Below the pieces are notes generated by a model. It worked only from the letters and a program-made list of their open reading frames with translations. It did not search any database and was not told the origin of the DNA. DNA of 64,000 nucleotides, from the NCBI GenBank assembly GCA_010015655.1, contig ML976669.1, forward strand, positions 318,819 to 382,818. Direction: 5' to 3'. Positions within the stretch are counted from its first letter, which is position 1. Each line of letters begins with the position of its first letter. The stretch comes from Bimuria novae-zelandiae CBS 107.79 (Eukaryota; Ascomycota; Dothideomycetes; Pleosporales; Didymosphaeriaceae). The position numbers were made by a program, and so were the translations under genes. Shown piece after piece: positions 33,208-43,210 of this stretch.

Positions 33208-34839
33208 ATGCTTTCAAGGTCGTGTAAGAGACTTGCTGTATCCAGTAGGGGCTGGACCTTGGCGCGCGGACATCCCGCCTCCAATCGCTGGATATGGAGG
33301 CGTGGGAATGCGACAGCGAGCTCAGTGGACAAGAAAACCATCGAGAAGCTACCATTGGCTGGCATACGGGTGCTAGACATGACTAGGGTGCTCGCCGGGG
33401 TATGTCCATTCCCGCTTGGGAAGGTAAACTGTATAGTGACACACGACAGCCTTATTGTACGCAGATACTCGCAGACCTTGGGTATGATCTAAGTTTCAAG
33501 TTGTCTTATGTTGTGCTGATGTTGAAATAGGGCAGAAGTTATTAAGATCGAGCACCCAACGCGCGGAGACGACACACGATCATGGGGACCACCTGATGCA
33601 CCTTACACCGACGGTGTTGAGCGCCAATTCCCCGGTGAAAGCGCGTATTATCTCTCTGTAAGCTCTAGTGCATCTCACTTGCAAACAACTGCACCAACTC
33701 TGACACTGCGACAGGTAAATCGCAACAAGAAGTCTCTCGGCTTATCCTTCAACAATCCCTCCGGGATATCGATTCTCCACTCCCTCGTTCAAAAATGTGA
33801 CGTCCTTGTAGAAAACTATCTACCTGGCTCTCTCGCCAAATATAAGCTCGACTACGCTACCGTCTCACAAATTAATCCCTCGCTGGTCTACGCTTCTGTG
33901 ACCGGATACGGGCAAACAGGACCTTATAGCAACCGCGCAGGTTACGATGTCATGGTCGAAGCCGAGATGGGACTCATGCACATCACCGGGGAGCGAGACG
34001 GACCACCCGTGAAGGTCGGAGTGGCAGTCACTGATATATCGACGGGTATGTACACGGCGATCGGTGTGTTAGCGGCGTTGTATGCAAGGAAAGAGACTGG
34101 TCTTGGGCAGTGGATCGATGCGAGCTTGAGCGATTGCCAGGTCGCGGGGCTGGCAAACATCGCGAGTAGTGCGCTGATTAGTGGGAAGAAGGATAGCGGG
34201 AGATGGGGGACTGCTCATGGTATGTCAAACTTTGTATTTCTAGGACTGCATGGTTACGATGCTAATTTGTATACAGCATCAGTGGTACCGTATCGCGCAT
34301 ACAAGACCAAGGACACCAACATCGCTGTGGGTGGATGCAATGACAAGCTCTACGGTATTCTCTGCGACAAGATTGGCAAGCCGGAGTGGAAGACAGATTC
34401 GCGCTTCGTCACCAATGCGCTACGTGTCAAGAATAGAGACACACTTGATCGCATCATCGAAGATGTGCTCAAGACGAAGACGACGAAAGAGTGGTTAGAT
34501 ATTTTTGAGGGAAGCGGTATGCCCTACGGTGCTGTCAACGACATTCAAGGGACCATCAACCATGAGCACGGTATGTTCATTTTCCACCTTCGAAGCTATT
34601 GAAGAATGGCTAACGTTGCGATTACAGTTCTCGCTAGAAACATGATCGAGGAGGTAGACCACCCTGGCGTTGGACCGATCAAACTCGTCAATCATCCAGT
34701 CAAGTACTCAAGAGCAGAGCCGAAGATCAGGACGCCGCCTCCGATGTTGGGCGAACATACAAATGAGGTGTTGAAGGAGCTTCTCGACTTCACCGAAGAT
34801 GATATCCAAGATCTCAAGGTCAAGAAGACAATTGCTTAG
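33208..34839 (+). CDS. CaiB/BaiF family (class III) CoA-transferase, mitochondrial
   Basis: Exons 33208-33399, 33450-33481, 33531-33657, 33715-34219, 34277-34570 and 34628-34839 give 453 aa. The 32-nt second exon encodes 'PYCTQILADLG' together with its neighbours and completes the conserved N-terminal 'LDMTRVLAG...AEVIKIEHP' region. The catalytic Asp of the family fits 'ASLSDCQVAGLANIA'. The N-terminus ('MLSRSCKRLAVSSRGWTLAR') is a clear mitochondrial-type presequence. Family members move CoA between carboxylic acids; the mitochondrial eukaryotic ones (SUGCT-like) use succinate, glutarate or hydroxymethylglutarate. It is structurally unrelated to the class-I CoA-transferase at 23.7-25.4 kb, implying a second acid is activated in the same pathway. 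Confidence 0.89.
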
Positions 34840-35104
34840 CCCGAGGATAGGAATGGTTGCATAGCATATAACCGCCAAAATATTCCCAGGCGTCTGTAGC
34901 ATATCGTATCGCATACAATAGATCCCGCTTCAAACATTCACTTGTTCGTCCATGACATCACGCAATGAGCAAAGAATAGGGGCCCTCCACCAATGATTTT
35001 GTAATCATCTTCAAAACACTCAGCCTCATTTTCAAGCCTCCACTTCTTCGCGACATCAGCAGCATCGTGACCCTTCACCGATTATTTTGTAATCATCGTG
35101 GCCT

Positions 35105-35112
35105 CCCCACAT
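35105..35112 (-). promoter_or_regulatory. CCCCACAT cluster motif, carrier promoter (distal)
   Basis: Exact 8-mer, about 306 bp upstream of the carrier ATG. Confidence 0.5.
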
Positions 35113-35164
35113 CGTTGTGGTGCCCACCCCTACGCGTCTGCCAAACTCGCTAGCCCCGCACCCG

Positions 35165-35172
35165 CCCCACAT
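35165..35172 (-). promoter_or_regulatory. CCCCACAT cluster motif, carrier promoter (proximal)
   Basis: Exact 8-mer, about 246 bp upstream of the carrier ATG and 60 bp from the distal copy in the same orientation. Confidence 0.5.
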
Positions 35173-35418
35173 CCTCCCCAAAGCAGCACCCCTGCAGCAC
35201 CACCACTATCAGACATACCGGGAGAAAGGGCATACAATATGGATGCGCATGCATGTAGAATACCTATCGCGGCGATGACAAGCGCAGGGTGGGGTAGGTT
35301 GTAACGGAAGTGGTGCCCTGCGCGAGGCGTGGGCTGGCAAGCTCTGACGCCGATTTTTTGAGGACTACCTATATGGACCTTGGAAGTTGCTTTGCAACAT
35401 TATTTTTCCATAGGTGAT

Positions 35419-36520
35419 ATGGCGTCGAAGGTATCGCAGAACGTTGACGCTGTGAGGTCGGAGAAAGCTGCTGTGCTGCCTTTTAGGTATCAGTTTGCTG
35501 CTGGGGCGGTTGCAGGGACCTCGGAGGTAAGAAAGAGTGCCGCGCGAGTGGTGTAGGCGGTGCTGATAATTTTAGATCCTGGTGATGTGAGAGAAAAGTC
35601 GCTACTTGAAGCTTGTGAAGTGCTAAGAATGTAGAAAGGTACCCTCTTGATGTGGTCAAGACGCGGATTCAATTGCAGCATGGCGTAGCAAAAGATGGCC
35701 AAGGGTATACTGGCGTGCTGGACTGCTTCAGGAAGATCATAAAGAACGAGGGCGCGACGAGACTGTACCGTGGGATCACAGCGCCGATATTGATGGAGGT
35801 CCCTAAGAGGTTCGTTGTCATCCATTGAACTGTTCGACCAGGGAAGTGGGCTGATCCAATAACAGAGCTATCAAGTTCTCTGCCAACGACTCATTTGGTC
35901 CTTTCTACCAGCGCTTGTTCCAAGTCCCAGCTCTGACGCAGCCCCTCGCCGTGCTCACGGGTGCAAGTGCCGGCGCGGTTGAAAGCCTCGTTGTAGTTCC
36001 CTTCGAGCTACTCAAGATTCGTCTGCAGGACAAGACCTCTGCATCGCGATACAACGGTCTCTTCGACTGTCTCACTAAAGTCGTGAGACAAGAAGGACCT
36101 CTCGCGCTCTACAATGGCTTCGAAGCTACACTCTGGCGTCACATTGTGTGGAACGCTGGGTACTTTGGATGTATCTTTCAAGTGAGGGCGCAGCTACCCG
36201 AGCCATCGAAGTCGGCGAACCCAAAAGCGCAGAAGACGGTCAATGAATTGGTGGCAGGCTTTGTGGGCGGTATTGTGGGCACTACGTTTAATACGCCACT
36301 CGATGTGGTCAAGAGTCGGATACAAAGCGTTGCCAAAGTGCAGGGCGTGAGAGGAAAGTATCAATGGGCATGGTCGAGCTTAGGGATAGTGGCAAGAGAA
36401 GAAGGTTTGAGGGCATTGTATAAGGGATATGTAGCAAAAATATTGAGGTTTGGGCCTGGCGGGGGTGTGCTGCTGGTTGTATATTCAGCAGTTATAGATA
36501 TGTTTGGGAAGGTGGTGTAA
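35419..36520 (+). CDS. Mitochondrial 2-oxodicarboxylate carrier (SLC25, Odc1/2-like)
   Basis: Exons 35419-35526, 35576-35586 (an 11-nt microexon), 35639-35809 and 35866-36520 give 314 aa. Three mitochondrial-carrier repeats are present with their PxD/ExxK/R signatures: 'YPLDVVKTR', 'VPFELLKIR' and 'TPLDVVKSR'. The microexon supplies 'ILV' and most of a Met codon, giving 'SEILVMYPLDVV', the sequence expected for this subfamily; skipping it leaves a different four-residue join. The carrier exchanges C5-C7 oxodicarboxylates such as 2-oxoadipate across the inner membrane. In this cluster it may bring a ring-cleavage product such as 3-oxoadipate into mitochondria, where three cluster enzymes appear to go (inference). 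Confidence 0.9.
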
Positions 36521-37604
36521 AGGTTTGTAGGACTCGAATATGAAGCCCCAGTAACCTCTCTAGTCCTAACGACGACGAAGGCGTAGCGCAATGGCCGCCC
36601 GAAACCATCCCTTGTGAGGATCGAAGATGGACATGCCTACTGTAGAAGCACAATCCCTGTGGGCTTATCAATATGCGTTTCAGGTCGCACGGCGTCGCTT
36701 CTCGGATCTTGGAACTGTATGTAACGGTTTGTTGAGAACCGGGTAAAGCAGCACAGTGAGGTGGCCAGCCCGTATATGCACCTATGAGGCTATTGGCCAA
36801 AGCACCGAGATATGGCCTATAAACCAACGTACATCGAATAGATAATCACTATACCACATATCTATGCGAAGCTTGGCCGGCAGGCGATGTGACTCAGATC
36901 CGAATTTAGAGGGCGCGTGAACCATAGGTTTAACTCTCGTTCCTTAATCAAAGCGATCATCCGTCAATGATACGAGTTAGATCGTCTATTCGTCCCTTCC
37001 TGGATCGATTCTCGAAGGATTCGAGAACTGCGTGACCAGAAGAGACAGGCCAGGGTTGATGCCCCACTACTGCAAGCCTTACCAGGGTCCCCACATGCAC
37101 GGGAGGGAGTCCGAAGATATGGAATCAATGAACGCCTACCTACCCATCAGCTGCGTGACGATGGTTAGCTGCTCGTGGGCTTGCCCAAAAGATCAAGGCA
37201 AACGATGAGGCTGTTGTTTGCGGCACGTCGAAGGCGACTGTCACCGTCACAATAGTGTGCGTGCGACAATCGTTTCACGTCATGCAGAGAACGTAGCTCC
37301 GCCTCTGGTGCCTACTCCGTTAGAGCTGACAGGCGCTTCAAATGAAGCAGTGAGACTGCAGATGATATGCGCCAGCGAGTAGATGAAGGGCGAATTTGGA
37401 GGGAAGGCGCATCCCGGTCTTATATTGCTCCTAGGCGAGTCATGGGTAGCTCTTCCCCCGCAACTCAGGATGCCAACCGAGTCGTCGCTCCAGACTTGTC
37501 GACCGGCACTTCGCTCATCTATTCACTCTTCAAGACCCTTTCCGATTATACTGGACCGCTGAGGATATCGAAGCTCTTTACGCGGACTGCCCGACACTAC
37601 CCTT
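36521..37604. other. Intergenic/promoter region before the transcription factor
   Basis: 1.08 kb without a supported gene. It carries one exact CCCCACAT and a CCCCAC core near 37061. A short hyphenated palindrome around 37009-37026 (TTCTCGAAGGATTCGAGAA) is also present. No RNA gene is seen. Confidence 0.45.
37089..37096 (-). promoter_or_regulatory. CCCCACAT cluster motif upstream of the transcription factor gene
   Basis: Exact 8-mer, about 508 bp upstream of the transcription-factor ATG; a possible autoregulatory site. Confidence 0.45.
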
Positions 37605-40600
37605 ATGGCCTTGAAGCAATGCAGCCTGTGCGACCGCAAGTTCACGAAGCTTGAGCATGTGAAGCGGCACGAACGATCGCGTAGGCGCCAATTCCTCTCG
37701 ATGCGATGCCTTTTCACGACTAATTTAGGGCATAGATACCAGAGAGCGTCCCTATGAATGTCCGACGTGCAAGAAGCATTTTTCGCGCAGGTAAGACCTA
37801 AAACACCGGTTCCGCGGATTGCCACCAACAACGAATAGCGACGTATTATTTCGCCATTGCAAAGGCCATGCACAGAATGCTCTAAACAGGCTGAGCAATA
37901 GCCAGAAAAATCAGCAGCAGCAGCAGCAGCAACAGCAACAACAGCAACAACAGCAACAGCAACAGGGTGCGCAGAATACGACCAACGACAAGCAGCAGAG
38001 TGAGGCCGGTCCTACATCGGAGCGAACACCACAACTTTCCCATGACCCAAGTTTATCACCTCTTTCAAGACGGAAAAGTTCACAACAAGTCCCGCCGTCT
38101 GGAGACGGGGTGCAAAACCCTCAACAATCGCCGAATTTGCAATTGCAGCGATCTTCCATACAACAGCAGTCGTCCCCCGGCGAAAGCCGGTTAGAAGCGC
38201 TTCTCAACGCGGCGCAGCATCTCGGAACACCCGGCGACGTACCTTGGAGGTCACCCTCTCCAATAGATTTACCCACGGGCAATGAGCGTTTCCTGACGCG
38301 TCAGCCGGACAATATGCCTCCACCTATTGATCCGGCAATTGACATGCTTTCCTTTTCGCCTCAGGACCACGTTTCCAGTCTTGACCAGTGGGCTTTCGAG
38401 CTAGTGCAGAGCAACCATCCACTCCCGAACCGGACACCAGCCGATGCTCTGCAAACTTGGTTGTTCCCTCTTGAAAATGACATTCTGGGTTCCCATCACA
38501 TGGCCATTGACAGTCACTTCGACACCGGCATTTTCCGGAATGGTGGAGATAACCATGCCAGTCCATCCGGTAGCAATGTTTCAATCGCGAGCAGGATACC
38601 CGAAGAGCGCTTTTCGCGAGTGGAAAGCTGTTGGCCCTCAAAATCTCGGACGCCATCCCGCTTGATGCCGACCTTGTGGCAGTGTCTGGTTTCGGCAGAT
38701 TGCTCGAATATCCTTTCAGAAATTCCTTCTGGTGTTATTGAGACCCCGATCAGTGAGCGCGAAAGAAGAAATTCACGATGGGGCCTCGACGAAGAATGCA
38801 GGGACCTGTTACAAGGCGCACTCAATAACGCACCGCAAGCGAACAGTCTCCGTTCTGAGTCATTTGGCGACACCGCATCATCCAACGGTGAGGCTGGAGC
38901 GAGCCCTGGCAACGATGGTGTGCGCTTTCCACCTGCAGAGATTCTAGATATTGCTTTGGAGATGTATTTGTATTACTTCCACCCAACATTGCCTATCATC
39001 CACATTCCTACTTTCTCGGCGAAGAACGCTTCGAGGTCGTTGCTACTTTCCATGTGCCTTATCGGGCTCAGCATCCTCGGCACAGCTGGAGCCGCGAGAT
39101 TCGTATCGCGTACATATCCGGTAAGTCTGGCCAACTTCTCCATACCAGAAGCGGGAGCTAATTAAAGTATCAGGTGGTCTTGCAAATGGTCTCTGCGGAA
39201 CTGCAATCGTTATCGACAAGTAACCACACTCCACAAAAACAGATGCGCATCCTTGCCACAGGACTGCTAGCTCTGAACTTAGCTTCTATAACTGGCGTAA
39301 GCAGGAACGTGGCAAAAGGTGAAACATTTGCTAAGCAGGAGCAGCGCAAGAGTCGAATAGCTCATGCTGGGAATCTCTACAACGACTTAATTATGGTAGG
39401 TGAAGTGCCATTCGTGCGAGCGAGCATTGTTGACAATTAAAGGCGGCACAAAAACACGGGCTGTTCTCTGCGAATGAGAGCGCACCACCAGATTCGTTCT
39501 TGGAAGATATATTGGATATTGACGCTCGATGGAAGGCGTGGTGTCGGGTAGAATGCGCGAAACGGTAAGCAAGAACTCGTCTTGGTTTAGGCCTTGCTAA
39601 AAGTGTCAGGATCGTTTTCGGTCTGCTGGAGGCAGACTGCTGGTACGCGTCGTACCTTTCGGCTTCGCCGCTGATACGACCCGAATCAGTGCAGATACTA
39701 CCACCCTCGGAGTATAACCTGTACCATGCGAATTCTCCCACCAAGTGGTTCAACTTAGTACAGCGCGGGGCTCGGATACATTCGAATCGCATCACACCCT
39801 CCTACCTACCGACACCAGGGCTGAAGCTGGACTCTAGCACCCTTCGGAGTCTGCTTACGCTGTTCCTCCTCCGAGTATACGAAGCCAACGACCGGTTGGC
39901 CAATATTAGTGGACCCCAGAAGCACCTCGAGCCGTGGCGTGTATATTCGGAGGATCCTAGAAGTCGCGAGCTGATACCGCTCCTGGTGAATTTCTCATCG
40001 TCGTCCATTGACGCATTACGAACGGCAGACCTCAACTCCGCAGTGCTCTGGCACTCAACGTGCATGATGCTCGGAGCGAACATGCGCTATTTCGAGCTTG
40101 CCGCTGGACGGGCGGGGTCTGGACCCGCAATAGCTGCTCTGGAAGATATCTCGGTATGGTCACAGACACCATCCGCACGAAGAGCAGTGTTGCACGCCGC
40201 GCACGTCTTCAAACTCCTCTTCGACCGCAAAGTCTCCGATATCGTCAACCCACACAGCTGCGTTGCGCTCTTCCAAGCCGCGCTCGTCCTCGGGTTGTAC
40301 ATCTTCACAGTTCCTCCCACCCCCTGCGGCATCAATGATAACTGCGTCGAGCTGCTTGATCTTATCGACTGGACCCACGTAGGCCAAGTCGGCCTTATTG
40401 ACTCGCCGCACTCCCCTGGGACATCCTTAGGCTTCGGCGACGCGTCTGTGTTGAACTTCATCCGCAGCGGCGGTCCCTTCAGCATAACGGGCATCGCGCT
40501 CGAAGGCGGGTACCTCGCCGCCCGAAGAACACTTCTGCACTGCGCAGACCTGATGGACGGCATGGGGAGGTGGAAGAGTCGAACCTTTTCGCAGATTTTA

Positions 40601-40657
40601 CACATCATGAGCGACGATCTTACGGAAACGGATGCAATGGATAGCGAGGATGCATGA
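37605..40657 (+). CDS. Transcription factor: two C2H2 zinc fingers plus fungal MHR domain; candidate cluster regulator
   Basis: Exons 37605-37680, 37736-37790, 37839-39120, 39174-39395, 39443-39564 and 39610-40657 give 934 aa. Finger 1 is 'CSLCDRKFTKLEHVKRH'; finger 2, assembled across an intron, runs from 'CPTCKKHF' through 'SRSDVLFRH'. A polyQ tract of 18 follows, then a low-complexity linker. From about residue 415 comes the fungal-specific transcription factor domain ('ALEMYLYYFHPTLPIIHIPT'), continuing to the C-terminus. A stretch near 39300-39341 could be an extra 42-nt intron; both readings stay in frame. Two-finger C2H2 proteins with an MHR domain (Adr1-like) bind GC-rich 6-bp sites and control carbon use. 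The helix residues K,E,H,R and R,D,V,R suggest GGG and GTG triplets, i.e. GTGGGG, the core found in most promoters of this cluster. Confidence 0.88.
37912..37965 (+). repeat. CAG/CAA repeat encoding 18 glutamines
   Basis: 18 consecutive Gln codons (pure CAG at first, then mixed CAA/CAG) just after the zinc fingers of the transcription factor. Length variation between strains is likely. Confidence 0.9.
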
Positions 40658-41119
40658 CGGTTACCGTCCTCTTCCCTGGAGTGCTTGTCGATTACCGAAC
40701 TCCGGGACAGGTGGGGAAGGGGATGAATGTACGATTACTGACGTCTGTCTTGCATCGCGAGAGTTTGTATATATGATACTTTGGGTACTCATGGGTTTGG
40801 GGGTTTGCGGAAAAGTAGGAGGCGGTTGTCCTAGGGGTTGTACACTTGTGAGCGTTTCATCAACGCTGTGTGTCGCTGCAAATAAAAGCACTACATTACC
40901 ATTGCGAAACATTCTATAACGCTCCAGCATGATCGTGAAGGTTACAAGGCCAGATAAGACAGTTCTATTTAGTATCGTCTTTGTACTGTGTGTTACCCCG
41001 GAAATACAGTGGTTAAACTATGCGCTTATGCGCTCCACACATGTCTACATTACGCGCCCGATGCAGGGTGGGGAGGTGGTGTTTCTAGTGCTGCGGCTGC
41101 TACCCCAGGCTTCGAGCAT

Positions 41120-41127
41120 ATGTGGGG
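41120..41127 (+). promoter_or_regulatory. ATGTGGGG cluster motif, second P450 promoter
   Basis: Exact 8-mer, 152 bp upstream of the P450 ATG. GTGGGG cores also occur near 40711 and 41071 in the same 622-bp intergenic region. Confidence 0.5.
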
Positions 41128-41279
41128 TACCTCCAACCAGCTACCTAGGTAATGAAACACCACCGCGACGTGTCGCCATCAGACCTTCAATGTTCACAAG
41201 CAATTCTACTCGTTCACGCCTCTCCTTCCCATTCTGTTTCTCTCACTGCTTGCCTCCTCTTTCCTCAACCTAATTCACA

Positions 41280-42973
41280 ATGTCATTCGCCCTCATCATC
41301 CTGCTCCTCGTAGCAGCCTCAGTGCTATACTACACGCGTACTTCAACCCGCATACCAAAAGGCTACAAGCCCGCGCCAGGCCCCAAAGGCCTCCCCCTCA
41401 TCGGCAACGCGCACCAACTCCGCGCACACCCACACCGCCAAATCACGTCCTGGGCGCGCACCTACGGCGAGATCTACAAGATTCGTCTGGGCTGGAACGA
41501 CTGGTACATGCTCTGCTCACCCGACGCCGTAAAAGAGATCATGGACCGCCAGAGCAAGGACAGCAGCTCGCGGGCGCCGCTGCCGGTCGCGAGTCAGGCG
41601 CTCAGCGGAGGCCTGCGGTTCTTGTTCATGGAGTATGGACCTGAGTGGAGGAAGTTGCGGGCGATTAGTCATAGATTGTTGACGCCGGGGGTCAGCGCGA
41701 CGTTTAAGCCGAGTCAGGAGTGGGAGGCGAGGTTGATGTTGGAGGAGGTGTTGAGGGGCGCGGGTGAGAGGGAGGGGAGGGGGAGTGAAGTGGCGTATAA
41801 GGCTGTGAGGAGGTATACAGTTAGTGTTATTATGACGAGTACGTATGGGAGGAGGATTGCGGAGTGGGTACGTATGCTCGTTTGCCGTTTTCTTTGACTG
41901 TGCATTGGTTGTGTGAGGCTGATGGTTGGTAGGACTGCGGCGAGGTCAAGGAGATTTATGGGATTATGAACGACTTCTCTAATGTCGCGGCGCCGGGGAC
42001 ATACCTTGCGGACACGCTGCCGTTCCTTGGGAAGTTACCACCAAGCCTGCAGTGGTGGCGGAAGCCTCTCAAGCCGCTGTTCGACCGCCAGGCCAATCTC
42101 TGGATGTCTCTGTTTTCGTCATTGAAGACGCAGATGGAGACCAAGCAGGCACCCGAGTGCTTCGTCAAGCAGCTCATCGAGAGTAACTATGAGAAGCAAG
42201 GCATCAGCGAGCTCCAAGCTGCTTTTCTCGCGGGCTCGCTCATCGAAGCTGGGAGCGAGACGACCAGCGCGGCGGTCAACAGTGCGATCCTTTACCTGTC
42301 TGCCTACCCAGAAGTGCAGCATAAAGCATGGGAAGAGCTTGACAGGGTGGTAGGAAAAGAGAGATCGCCGACGTACGACGATGAAGAGAACTTGCCCTAT
42401 ATCCGCGCCATCGTCAAAGAAACGATGCGCATCCGACCCGTCACGAACATCGGCTCGCCGCACTATACCACCGCCCCGATCGTGTACAAGGACGTATTCA
42501 TACCAGCCAACTCAATCGTTGCCCTCGAGCAGTACCCCATCCACTACGACCCCGCACTCTTTCCAGATCCCACGCGCTTCAACCCGGAGCGGTACCTCGC
42601 TTTTCCCGAGAAATCGGGCTTTTACGCCGGTGGCTCTGCAGCTTCCCGCGATCACTGGAACTTCGGGGCTGGAAGGCGCATTTGCTCGGGTCTTCATCTG
42701 GCGGAGAACAGTATGTTCATTGTGCTCGCGAAGTTACTCTGGGCATTCGATATCAGGCCGCCGATCGATGAGGCAGGTAGAGAGATGGAGGTCGATCTGA
42801 GCGATGGGGCGTTTGAGGCGGGTGGAAACACGATCGCGAAGCCGTACAGTGTGAGGTGGATTGTGAGAAGTGATGAGGTGAGGGGGACGATTCAGAGAGA
42901 AGCGATGGAGGCGAAGAGAGATGGGTACGTATTGAGAGGGGTCAAAGTTGGTGAGGAGGGGATCGAGGTTTAG
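41280..42973 (+). CDS. Cytochrome P450 monooxygenase (OrdA-like class)
   Basis: Exons 41280-41867 and 41933-42973 give 542 aa. The N-terminal anchor ('MSFALIILLLVAASVLYY') is followed by a Pro-rich hinge ('PAPGPKGLPLIGN'). The I-helix has 'EAGSETTSA', the K-helix ExxR is 'KETMRIRP', and the haem loop is 'FGAGRRICSGLHLAE' with its Cys ligand. All key residues are present. The haem region resembles fungal P450s of the OrdA / O-methylsterigmatocystin-oxidoreductase type, a broad class that also includes hydroxylases of simple aromatics. ER-bound. With a motif in its promoter and adjacency to the regulator, it probably belongs to the cluster and may hydroxylate the aromatic substrate before ring cleavage (inference). 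Confidence 0.88.
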
Positions 42974-43210
42974 ACGACAAGTTCATTATGTTTGTGTATG
43001 GACGCTTAGCAAACAAAATTTTCTGATGTCACGCGCTCGCGGCTGCGCTGGTTCAACCTCAAATCGCACCTGCTGTTTATATATCGTGCCTTCCGCAAGC
43101 ACGGCCCGCAGGAGCGCGCTTTCCCTAGGCACCTGAGCGCACGTCACCCGCCGCACTTAATACTCCATACATTCTTTGTGCACTGTCTCTTGCTCTCACT
43201 CACTGCACCT

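Larger units (their letters stand above)
34840..35418. promoter_or_regulatory. Intergenic/promoter region before the carrier gene
   Basis: 579 bp with two exact CCCCACAT motifs and a further GTGGGG core near 35288. A short direct repeat ATTTTGTAATCATC occurs near 34998 and 35084. No gene is supported. Confidence 0.5.

Noticed and set aside
34980..35100. Possible tRNA or small RNA suggested by a repeated ATTTTGTAATCATC
   Set aside because: No cloverleaf, no A/B box pair and no stable hairpin seen; just a short direct repeat.
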